From the NCBI GenBank assembly GCA_043818215.1, contig JBDRGC010000296.1:1-14258 (forward strand): a stretch of 14,258 bases of DNA, written 5' to 3'. The stretch comes from JBDRGC01 sp043818215 (GTDB lineage Bacteria > Chloroflexota > Anaerolineae > Anaerolineales > UBA11858). The notes beneath the pieces were generated by a model. That model was given only the letters and a program-made list of their open reading frames with translations. It was not told where the DNA came from and searched no databases. Both the position numbers and the translations under genes were made by a program. Positions 1 to 6,236 of the stretch are shown here, one piece after another. Position 1 is the first letter of the stretch; each line of letters begins with the position of its first letter.

Positions 1-1035
1 GGGGTATTAGAAAATCAAGGGAGTACGCCGCCGGATAAGACAAAGCCCTTTTTACCCAATGGCAGCTACAAACTCACTTCGCGGAATATCAAAGTAACCT
101 TATTCGCTCAATGTGAAAGGATAAATAAAACTCAGACAGAAAGCAGCCTGGACATCGAAAATTATAATTATGAGCAGGGTGATATCGCAAATGTAGATGG
201 TGAATTGAAAATCAACCAGAAATGTAAAATCATTCAAACCACCTACGTGGGGGATGGTAACTATGACAATCTGTTGAAAAGCATAAATCAAGACGGCAAA
301 CAACCGTTTAGATACGTAGATTACCTCTATGTTGCCTTTGCAGACCTCGACAACTCAAATCCCGACTCTCCAAAAATATTCTATAAACCGGATTACGAAC
401 CCAAAGTGAGGAAGATTATCGAAGAAGCCAAGAAAGAAAATCCAACTCTAACGATATTTGCTCAATTTAATTGGGCCAGCCATCTAGATCCACTTGTGGA
501 AGACTCCAAAAAGGCAAAGGCCAGGATAGAGGCATTCGCAAAATCCATGCCGCCATTTTTCAAAAAGTATGGGTTTAGCGGCATTGACTTTGATTGGGAA
601 GGTGTCAACCTTACCACCGATCAAGCCTCGTATTTATTTACGCAAATCAAAGATTGTATTGGCAACGGCGCATATCTTTCAATTTCAGCAGATACTACTA
701 AATCCCTCAATGCCAATGCTGTGAACCATTATGTTGATACCGTCAACGTACAATCCTATAACCGGCTAAACTTAATTGACGACTTCATTAATATTGGCAT
801 TGAGAAGGGAAAAATCCACGTTGGTATTTGCAGCGAAAATGATGATCCGAATGGATTCTATCCTCCCAATGGCGACATCTCGAAATATACGAAATGTGTA
901 ACCGATAAAGGTCTACCCGGGTTATATGCCTGGCGCGTCGATAATGATGACACAGATCACGGGAGAAAAGTGCCGCGCTATACCATAACCAAAGCGATGT
1001 GGAAATACTCGCGCGGTGTGGTTCCGCCATTGTGA
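1..1035 (+). CDS. CVNH lectin domain fused to GH18 chitinase-like domain (5' truncated)
   Basis: The frame is open from base 1, so the gene begins outside the window; 344 residues are visible. A TTG at 205 could serve as a start but would cut through the first domain, so I reject it. Visible residues about 19-71 match the cyanovirin-N homology fold: PNGSY, SRNIKV, AQC, SSLDI and the closing NVDGELKI. CVNH domains bind mannose-rich glycans. Residues about 75-344 are a GH18 TIM barrel with the signature SGIDFDWE. D196, D198 and the catalytic acid E200 are present, but the usual first Asp is Ser193. Y253 (VQSYN) and W311 (LYAWRVDND) fit the GH18 substrate-assisted site. The likely role is binding and hydrolysing N-acetylglucosamine polymers or glycans outside the cell; export cannot be judged without the N-terminus. 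The CVNH part keeps only one of its usual cysteines. The gene is more A+T-rich than the next one, which could mean transfer. Confidence 0.82.
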   Translation, partial: GVLENQGSTPPDKTKPFLPNGSYKLTSRNIKVTLFAQCERINKTQTESSLDIENYNYEQGDIANVDGELKINQKCKIIQTTYVGDGNYDNLLKSINQDGKQPFRYVDYLYVAFADLDNSNPDSPKIFYKPDYEPKVRKIIEEAKKENPTLTIFAQFNWASHLDPLVEDSKKAKARIEAFAKSMPPFFKKYGFSGIDFDWEGVNLTTDQASYLFTQIKDCIGNGAYLSISADTTKSLNANAVNHYVDTVNVQSYNRLNLIDDFINIGIEKGKIHVGICSENDDPNGFYPPNGDISKYTKCVTDKGLPGLYAWRVDNDDTDHGRKVPRYTITKAMWKYSRGVVPPL

Positions 1036-1082
1036 TGGCTACTAAGCTAATTTGCGGCTGTGGCGTCAGCACTAATATTCCT

Positions 1083-1095
1083 ATGACATTGTCAT
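1083..1095. promoter_or_regulatory. 13-bp perfect inverted repeat upstream of the surface-protein gene
   Basis: ATGACA-T-TGTCAT is a perfect palindrome 35 bases before the ATG at 1131. A weak promoter-like pair lies just upstream (TTGCGG at 1052-1057, TAATAT at 1073-1078, 15-bp gap), so the palindrome would sit at the start of the transcript, where an operator could act. This is inference from position only; a 6-bp arm can occur by chance. Confidence 0.25.
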
Positions 1096-1130
1096 AAAAT
1101 CAACTACCAAACTAAACAAAGAGGAAAATT

Positions 1131-3260
1131 ATGTCCAAGAAAATCGTTTCTATCCAACTGCGATTGATCCAGAATATACTTCTGGGTATTCTGCTCGTGG
1201 TGAGTATGCTGGTGATAGCACCTGCATTACCCGCTCACGCCGGATCGTATGTAGTTTCTACCCTAAACGATAGCGGCGCAGGGTCGCTGCGCCAGGCCAT
1301 CACCGATGCCCTGGCATCGCCGGAAGATGACACCATCACCTTCAGTGTGAGCGGCACGATCAACCTGGTGACTGCTTTGCCCAACCTCACCAGCGGCGGC
1401 GAGTTGACCATTGATGGCACGGGACAGACCATCACCATCAGCGGGCCTGGTGCAGGCTGCACGACTTGTTTCCGGGTGTTCGCGTCTACTATCACGCTCA
1501 ACCTGACCAACCTGACGGTGACGAATGGCGATGTCAACAGTCAAGGCGCTGGTATCTTCAACGCTGGGGGCACCCTCAATGTGACCAATTGCACAGTCTC
1601 TGGCAACAATGCCGGCAATGGTGGCGGAGGCATTTACAACTCAGGTGATGGGACTACGAATATTATCAACAGCACCATCACGGGTAACAGCGCGGGCTAT
1701 TCGCCTATGGGTGGTGGCGTCGCTTCAATGTCCGGCAGTGTGACAATTGTGAATAGCACGCTCTCGAACAACACTGGGGACGGCGTCGGTATAATAGGGA
1801 ATCTCGATGTAACCCACAGCACCATCGTGAGCAATACTATAGGTATCACAAGCTACGGTTTTGGAGGGGACAGCGTTACGTTGCGGAATACGGTCGTTGC
1901 CAGCAATACCACCAATTGTATGGTGGCGGGTATGAGCGGCCCCTTTACAGATGGCGGCTACAATCTGGTGTGGGGGGATACCACCTGCCCGGGCACCAAT
2001 GCCGACCCCAAACTGCTGGCGCTGGCCGATAACGGTGGGCCGACCTGGACCCACGCCCTGGACAACGGCAGCGCGGCGCTGGAACAAATTCCATCGGGCA
2101 CCAACGGCTGCGGTACCACCTACACCACCGACCAGCGCGGCGAGCCCCGCCCGTACGACACGAAGTGCGAAATCGGTGCGTGGGAGGGACCCCCTCCCAC
2201 CGACATCAATTTGGCCCTGACCAAATCGGTCAACCCCGTCGCGGCCAAGCCAGGGGAAGCCATCACCTACACCATTGCCTTCAGCAACACCGGCGCTATC
2301 ACCGCCACCAACGTCATCATCACCGATACGCTCTCAGCCAACATCACCAATGCCAGTTTCACCAACAGCGGCGCAGCGCTCACCCTGGTTGAAGGCTCCC
2401 GCTACGTGTGGACCGCGCCGGACCTGCTGGAAAACGACGGCGGGGTCATCACTATCACCGGCGTACTGACCAAACCGCTGGCGGCGGGGACTATCCCCAA
2501 CTCAGTCACCCTGGCCGTCTCCGGCACAGTCCAAACCGCCAACGCCGACCTGACGGTGGAGAACGTCGCGCCAGTCGCTAACGCCGGGGTTGACCAGGGC
2601 GTGAGCGTCAGCCAGACCGCCACCCTCGATGGCAGCGGCTCGTTTGACGATAACGGCGACGCGCTGACCTACGGCTGGACGCAAACTGGCGGCCCAAGTG
2701 TGGCGTTGAGCGATGCGGCCGCGGTTACACCCACCTTCACCGCCCCGGCGACAGCGGCGGTGGTAACTTTCACTCTAACCGTCAACGATGGCAACCTGGA
2801 TTCCACACCCGACGAGATGGTCGTCACCGTGAACGAGCAAGCCCTCGAGGCCGATCTCGCCCTCAGCCAGACAATCGAAGTGGAATTTGTCACGTTCGTC
2901 ACCTTCACCCTGCGTGTGGAGAATCTAGGGCCGGATGCAGCGGACGGCGCGGTGGTCTCGGATACGCTGGCCGCCAACGTCACCAACGCCACCTGGACCT
3001 GCATGGCGATGGGCGGCGCGGCCTGCGGCGCGGCCAGCGGTACCGGCGACCTGCTGGACACGCTGGGCGCCTTCCCTGCCGGCGGGGTGGTGACCTACAC
3101 AGTGCGCGGCGTACTCACGAATTGGGGGATGGTCACCAACACGGCGGAAGTTACCCCACCCGTGGGTGCCACCGACCCAATCACCAGCAACAACCGGGCG
3201 ACGGTTACACGCTACCAGATAATACTCCCCGTGATTTTTAACAACGCAACGACGCCCTGA
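1131..3260 (+). CDS. Secreted beta-helix / choice-of-anchor Q / DUF11 surface protein
   Basis: A 709-residue exported protein. The ATG follows a good ribosome binding site (GAGG at 1121-1124). Residues 1-37 are a signal peptide with a basic start, a hydrophobic core and an AHA cleavage site. Residues 38-50 (YVVSTLNDSGAGSLRQAI is the core) resemble the entry motif of CSLREA/parallel beta-helix proteins. Short Asn/Ser/Thr/Gly-rich repeats (NCTVSGN, NSTITGNS, NSTLSNN, HSTIVSN) continue to about 260, the rungs of a right-handed beta-helix. Residues about 262-350 are a choice-of-anchor Q segment (DNGGPTWTHAL, DQRGEPRP, CEIGAWE). A DUF11 domain (357-475), a PKD/Ig-like domain (480-570) and a second DUF11 domain (575-690) follow. 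The tail YQIILPVIFNN resembles short C-terminal tails I recall in Chloroflexota secreted proteins. It is probably an adhesin or cell-surface fibre; no catalytic site was seen. Confidence 0.85.
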   Translation: MSKKIVSIQLRLIQNILLGILLVVSMLVIAPALPAHAGSYVVSTLNDSGAGSLRQAITDALASPEDDTITFSVSGTINLVTALPNLTSGGELTIDGTGQTITISGPGAGCTTCFRVFASTITLNLTNLTVTNGDVNSQGAGIFNAGGTLNVTNCTVSGNNAGNGGGGIYNSGDGTTNIINSTITGNSAGYSPMGGGVASMSGSVTIVNSTLSNNTGDGVGIIGNLDVTHSTIVSNTIGITSYGFGGDSVTLRNTVVASNTTNCMVAGMSGPFTDGGYNLVWGDTTCPGTNADPKLLALADNGGPTWTHALDNGSAALEQIPSGTNGCGTTYTTDQRGEPRPYDTKCEIGAWEGPPPTDINLALTKSVNPVAAKPGEAITYTIAFSNTGAITATNVIITDTLSANITNASFTNSGAALTLVEGSRYVWTAPDLLENDGGVITITGVLTKPLAAGTIPNSVTLAVSGTVQTANADLTVENVAPVANAGVDQGVSVSQTATLDGSGSFDDNGDALTYGWTQTGGPSVALSDAAAVTPTFTAPATAAVVTFTLTVNDGNLDSTPDEMVVTVNEQALEADLALSQTIEVEFVTFVTFTLRVENLGPDAADGAVVSDTLAANVTNATWTCMAMGGAACGAASGTGDLLDTLGAFPAGGVVTYTVRGVLTNWGMVTNTAEVTPPVGATDPITSNNRATVTRYQIILPVIFNNATTP

Positions 3261-3290
3261 AAACCGGAAGAACGTTTTGCTCCAAAACAA

Positions 3291-3437
3291 GTGTGGCGGG
3301 GGTGTCTGTGCCGGGAACGCCCCGGGAACACCCCCGCCATCATCCACGAACTGGAACTAGAAACACGGGCCGGGTCGCCGTTGAGCGTTCCGGGCGATCT
3401 GCTCGATCTGCTAAGTTTGGAGCTGCCGGACGAGTAA
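3291..3437 (+). pseudogene. Possible coding remnant with a nested hairpin
   Basis: A 48-codon open frame from a GTG ends with the leucine-rich SVPGDLLDLLSLELPDE. It has no visible ribosome binding site. Its first part is covered by a strong inverted repeat: GGCGGGGGTGT at 3295-3305 pairs with ACACCCCCGCC at 3328-3338, with a smaller CCGGG/CCCGG stem inside. The composition looks protein-like towards the end, so it may be the last part of a lost gene. It could equally be an ordinary 3' untranslated region carrying a hairpin for the gene ending at 3260. Confidence 0.2.
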
Positions 3438-3469
3438 ATTGGAAGGGGGCGGAGGAAGATGAAGGATGA

Positions 3470-3505
3470 AAAATCCCGCCGGGGTTGATGTTCCGGCGGG
3501 ATTTT
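3470..3505. terminator. Strong bidirectional rho-independent terminator
   Basis: AAAATCCCGCCGG (3470-3482) pairs perfectly with CCGGCGGGATTTT (3493-3505) around a 10-base loop. The stem is G+C-rich with an A run on one side and a T run on the other, so it can end transcripts from both sides. It would stop the + strand surface-protein gene (210 bases upstream) and the - strand C45 gene, which ends at 3693. Confidence 0.8.
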
Positions 3506-3518
3506 GTTGCTTAGTACA

Positions 3519-3676
3519 CCTTGATGGTAATCGTTCAGCCCCCCCCTGCCCCCCAATCCTGGGGGGAGCAACACGGGCTTTCCCCAGTGTTGGGTTGAGC
3601 ACGAGGGCTCCCCCAACTTTGGGAGGATGACTCCCCCAGAATTGGGGGCAGGGGGGCTGAACGGTTACCCTTGATG
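3519..3676. mobile_element. MITE-like element, 142 bp, with 8-bp target duplication
   Basis: The element body is 3527-3668 and the direct repeats CCTTGATG lie at 3519-3526 and 3669-3676. The ends are inverted repeats of about 40 bp starting GTAAYCGTTCAGCCCCCC, with C-rich runs then GGGGG blocks, so each arm can also fold on itself. There is no transposase frame. The boundary is uncertain by one base because GGTAA could also be counted as the end, giving a 6-bp duplication. It sits between the C45 gene and its terminator. Short open frames across this region on the minus strand are by-products of the repeat. Confidence 0.75.
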
Positions 3677-3692
3677 TGTAGATACTCAAGTT

Positions 3693-4805
3693 TTAGTCAT
3701 CGAGGTGGTAGGTGTGATAGAAGTTTTGGCAAGGGTTCCCCCAAGCGATGTGCATCTCACGTGCAGTCAAGTCGATCACCAGTGCATTGATGGTTTTCTC
3801 GCGATCCAACAGATTTCCTTCACCAAAATCATGCTTACAGATCGAATTGGGGTAGTTGACATGGTCACGCTGAATGGTTTGAAGCGACTTGATAGTGTGA
3901 GTCTCAGATTGATTCAACAAACGCAAAGCTCGAAAATAACGAATACGGGAGGAGATCAACTCTTCCGGGTCGACCTCGATTTCCTGCATTTTCGCCGATA
4001 GATAGTGGTTGGTGTGCGCAATGTATCCATCCTTATTATAGATAATGGAAGAGCGTCGTGCGGATACTTCCACATTGTATATTTCTCCACTTTCATGCAC
4101 GATTAAATGATTGTAACCTGCCGCGCGATGCGGGATGAGCGCATGGTTGATCGCGCCTCCAGGGGTCTTGGATGCCAGCACAGCACGCGAGACAACCAGG
4201 CGAGGAATACCAATGCGGGAGTCGTTTGGATACACAGAATCAATCAATTGTGCAATCCCGTAGGCATTGAACCCGACGTTGGCGATTAAACCGCCATAGG
4301 TCATTGCCAGGTAAGGCGGTTCATTCTTCGGCCTGGCATGGATGACAAAGACATCATCTTCATCGTCAGGGATCCAATCTTCGTTGTGTGCCGCTAAAAC
4401 GTGACCATCAGCTGTGCGCTCATCATTGACAGCCATACTGATACAGCGCGTCAGGTGTAAAGCATCCGTTGTCACTGCTTCCAAGACATTCAGTACAACT
4501 AGATCTTCGAAAGGGACTTTGGCCCCTTCCGCAATCCCTTGCATCTCCTCAACATATTGGGGATAGCGTTCCTGCGCAAAGGGCAAATATTTGCGCGCCT
4601 GGATTTGTGCGCCATCCCAGGTCAATTCAAGTTCGCGATAGGCTTCGTCCAGCAACTTGCGGGCATTTTCTATGCTATGCTGCACATTTTCCCGCCGTGA
4701 CTCGCCAATTTGCTGTCCCATTTCACGATGGGTACCAGAAACGCGGAGCAAAGGCGGAGGCGTAGAATGGATAGGAACTTCGAAGGGGTTTTTCTTATCA
4801 GCCAT
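3693..4805 (-). CDS. C45 family autoproteolytic acyltransferase/hydrolase
   Basis: A 370-residue protein of the acyl-CoA:6-aminopenicillanate acyltransferase (C45, Ntn-hydrolase) family, which cleaves or transfers acyl groups on small amides. The N-terminal part contains the family's helical GTHREMGQQIGE motif (24-35). C121 in TRCISMAV is the expected nucleophile exposed by self-cleavage, followed by ERTADGHVLAAHNEDW (129-144), where the Asn and Asp near W144 are typical. Many homologues have Gly before the Cys; here it is Arg120. I choose the ATG at 4805 because AGGAG lies 8 bases before it; an in-frame ATG at 4856 has no such site. No signal peptide is seen. The gene stands alone, downstream of the disrupted attC site at 4883-5196, and shares the terminator at 3470-3505. 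Its true substrate is unknown. Confidence 0.82.
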   Translation of the reverse strand: MADKKNPFEVPIHSTPPPLLRVSGTHREMGQQIGESRRENVQHSIENARKLLDEAYRELELTWDGAQIQARKYLPFAQERYPQYVEEMQGIAEGAKVPFEDLVVLNVLEAVTTDALHLTRCISMAVNDERTADGHVLAAHNEDWIPDDEDDVFVIHARPKNEPPYLAMTYGGLIANVGFNAYGIAQLIDSVYPNDSRIGIPRLVVSRAVLASKTPGGAINHALIPHRAAGYNHLIVHESGEIYNVEVSARRSSIIYNKDGYIAHTNHYLSAKMQEIEVDPEELISSRIRYFRALRLLNQSETHTIKSLQTIQRDHVNYPNSICKHDFGEGNLLDREKTINALVIDLTAREMHIAWGNPCQNFYHTYHLDD

Positions 4806-4882
4806 GAATATTTCTCCTGAATAATACAGACCTGCCCACCCGCTCATTGAGTGCAAGACGTGACTGTCTGCTCAAAACGATT

Positions 4883-5196
4883 GGTAACAATTCTACACTC
4901 AATGTCATTAAGTTAGTGAAACGAGAGTGCCGGTTGAGTAGGTTCGGAGCTTGCGGAGAGCCGTACACCTGCACCGAACGCAGGTACGGTGTCGAAACCA
5001 AACGGGTCTGGCAAAGCGCATTTTTCACTGGAATCCGCTTGATTTCGACACTTGCCCCTCACGCAGTGCAGGTGTACGCTCCGGCACAAAATGCGTGCCT
5101 CCGCTACTCAGCGCTGGCATTTCCTTAACTTAATGACATTGATTCTACACTATTAAACGCGGCGCGGGGGACGCCGGCTGGAACGAATCTTAGGCC
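4883..5196 (-). other. attC site of the DUF3795 cassette, split by an insertion
   Basis: Removing the 242-bp element and one copy of its duplication joins 4883-4899 to 5152-5196 and gives a 62-bp site, the usual length of short attC sites. On the plus (bottom) strand it runs GGTAAC, TTAA, a CGGCG/CGCCG hairpin (stems 5159-5165 region and 5172-5176), GAACGAAT and CTTAGGCC. From memory this order and spacing match the aadA-type attC closely. The outer arms GG..TAAC-ATTC and GGCCTAAG-ATTC pair imperfectly. R'' ends in AAG instead of AAC and R' reads GTTACC, so the site may have decayed. Confidence 0.55.
4890..5151. mobile_element. 242-bp non-coding MITE-like element with 10-bp target duplication
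   Basis: The body is 4900-5141 and the direct repeats ATTCTACACT lie at 4890-4899 and 5142-5151. The terminal inverted repeat is perfect for 16 bp, CAATGTCATTAAGTTA (4900-4915 and 5126-5141), and goes on imperfectly. The two halves remain similar further in: GTACACCTGCA and GTGTCGAAA occur in both arms, so the element can fold into one long hairpin. A 10-bp duplication fits transposases of the IS4-like group, though I cannot name the parent. Open frames crossing it on the plus strand have no binding site and are taken as chance. Confidence 0.75.
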
Positions 5197-5213
5197 GCCT
5201 TCCTGCTCCACTT

Positions 5214-5336
5214 TCTGGCTCTCTGAGATATTGTGGGGCGCGGTACACGGATTACACGGATTATACGGACACCGTGCCGGTACGGCGTAAAGCCAAAGAA
5301 AAATCCGTGTAATCCGTGTACAAAAAGAGTTTGACC
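5214..5336. repeat. Palindromic repeat, copy 1
   Basis: It begins TCTGGCTCTCTG and, 29 bases in, has GTACACGGATTACACGGATT (5243-5262), which pairs perfectly over 20 bp with 5302-5321. It ends in a tail of the form AAAAAG-GTTTGACCA. A second copy in the same orientation starts at 5432 with the same offset between start and stem. The sequence 'ATCCGTGTAATCCGTGTAC' is of a dispersed type; related words recur near 8790. Confidence 0.75.
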
Positions 5337-5431
5337 ATACAAAACATCAAAGAGCCCACTTTCTCGAACTCAGGCAGTAGTGACTCTTTTCAGCAATTCC
5401 ATTCAGGATCGTGTGCAAAACCTTAGATTTA

Positions 5432-5567
5432 TCTGGCTCTCTGGGATTTGCCGTGACTCCGTACACGGATTTCACGGATTTCACGGATTTCACGGAGTCT
5501 CACGGATAAAACGATAAAAAAAATCCGTCTTTATCCGTGTAATCCGTGTACAAAAAGTTTTAACCAC
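5432..5567. repeat. Palindromic repeat, copy 2 (overlaps the end of the DUF3795 gene)
   Basis: Same start (TCTGGCTCTCTG at 5432) and same 29-base offset to the stem as copy 1. The stem is GTACACGGATTTCACGGAT (5461-5479) with 5533-5551, one mismatch. The left arm has grown by a 9-bp tandem, TTTCACGGA three times (5470-5496). The tail after 5551 includes the stop codon and last codon of the DUF3795 gene. The 95 bases between the two copies (5337-5431) show nothing recognisable. Confidence 0.72.
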
Positions 5568-6069
5568 GGCGATTCCCAAAGACCCATTTATCTTTGACAG
5601 CTAATCCAGCAGAATCCTTCTTAGCCTGGGTCAATGCCGCTTCCAATTCTCCAATCTCCAACACAGTCGCCGCAATGCAATAATATCTTTTGGATCGTCC
5701 TTCGTTGAAGTCTGCTAACATTTCATTGAGCCATCGTTCTTTAATTCGTTGCATTTTTACAAATACGCTCATGCCATGTTGTTGAACAAAGGCGATATTG
5801 TCTTCAAGTTTTTGATAACACACAAAGGTATCATATTCTTGGCTGAACTCTCTATGTCCGCGCCACTTTTCGCACGTGCCGCTCTCGGCGCATTGCCAGC
5901 AAAATTCAATGCTCTTTCTCTTAACCGCACAAGTGATAAACGGACATCCCGCACCCATGCGGTATTCGCTTTTACACCCGCCGCACTTGCTTTTGCCTTC
6001 TGTATGATAGTTGGGACAAAGTTGGCAAGATAGTCCACAAATTCCAATTGCGGGATGCTTGATTTCCAT
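5560..6069 (-). CDS. DUF3795-type cysteine-rich protein
   Basis: A 169-residue soluble protein. The N-terminal 85 residues hold many cysteines in a fixed pattern: C11, C15 and C18 (CGLSCQLC), C29 and C32 (CGGC), C42, C47, C57 and C60 (CWQC), C66 and C84. This is the pattern of the DUF3795 family, probably a metal (zinc or iron-sulfur) binding domain of unknown role. The C-terminal half has a helical part with KERWLNEMLADFNEGRS and no further motif. The ATG at 6069 has AAGGTG eight bases upstream and lies 27-33 bases from the GTTAGCC core, as in integron cassettes. The last codon and stop come from repeat copy 2, so the original C-terminus may have been changed by that insertion. It is the gene of cassette 3. 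Confidence 0.75.
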   Translation of the reverse strand: MEIKHPAIGICGLSCQLCPNYHTEGKSKCGGCKSEYRMGAGCPFITCAVKRKSIEFCWQCAESGTCEKWRGHREFSQEYDTFVCYQKLEDNIAFVQQHGMSVFVKMQRIKERWLNEMLADFNEGRSKRYYCIAATVLEIGELEAALTQAKKDSAGLAVKDKWVFGNRRG

Positions 6070-6095
6070 TTGTCACACCTTCACTCAATATAGCG

Positions 6096-6225
6096 GGCTA
6101 ACGGTTTGTGTTACTGGCAGGTGGGCGGGCGTGGATTCCGCTTGAGATGTAGGAAAAACCCAAAGCCAGAAAAATGCTTGTAAATTGCGCAGACTCCCAA
6201 ATGTCCGCTGCACACTTTGTTAGCC
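6096..6225 (-). other. Putative attC site between cassettes 2 and 3
   Basis: GGCTAAC (6096-6102) and GTTAGCC (6219-6225) are inverted copies 130 bp apart, widened to CGGGCTAAC. Read on the minus strand it starts GGCTAACAAAGTGTGCAGCGGAC, split here as core plus 'AAAGTGTGCAGCGGAC', a sequence style familiar from environmental attC sites. The L-box pairing (GTGT on both sides) is weak, and there is a small extra hairpin (TGCAGCGGAC with GTCTGCGCA). It begins 12 bases after the stop of the metallopeptidase gene and ends 27 bases before the DUF3795 ATG. Cutting would be between 6101 and 6102. Confidence 0.58.
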
Positions 6226-6236
6226 CGTTCTTTGCT

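Noticed and set aside
205..1035. TTG at 205 as the start of the GH18 gene
   Set aside because: The frame is open to base 1 and the upstream codons encode a convincing CVNH domain whose last strand (NVDGELKI) spans the TTG.
3212..3689. Overlapping minus-strand frames of 92-140 codons
   Set aside because: They cross the terminator, the MITE-like element and the end of the surface-protein gene, and consist of low-complexity Pro/Gly-rich translation of C and G runs.
4847..5128. 93-codon open frame on the plus strand
   Set aside because: It runs through the 242-bp palindromic element and the attC remnant. Both arms of the element would be translated as unrelated sequence, and there is no binding site.
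5470..5496. TTTCACGGA three times in tandem, considered as a CRISPR-like or iteron array
   Set aside because: The units are 9 bp without spacers and form part of the arm of a known palindromic repeat; slippage explains them.
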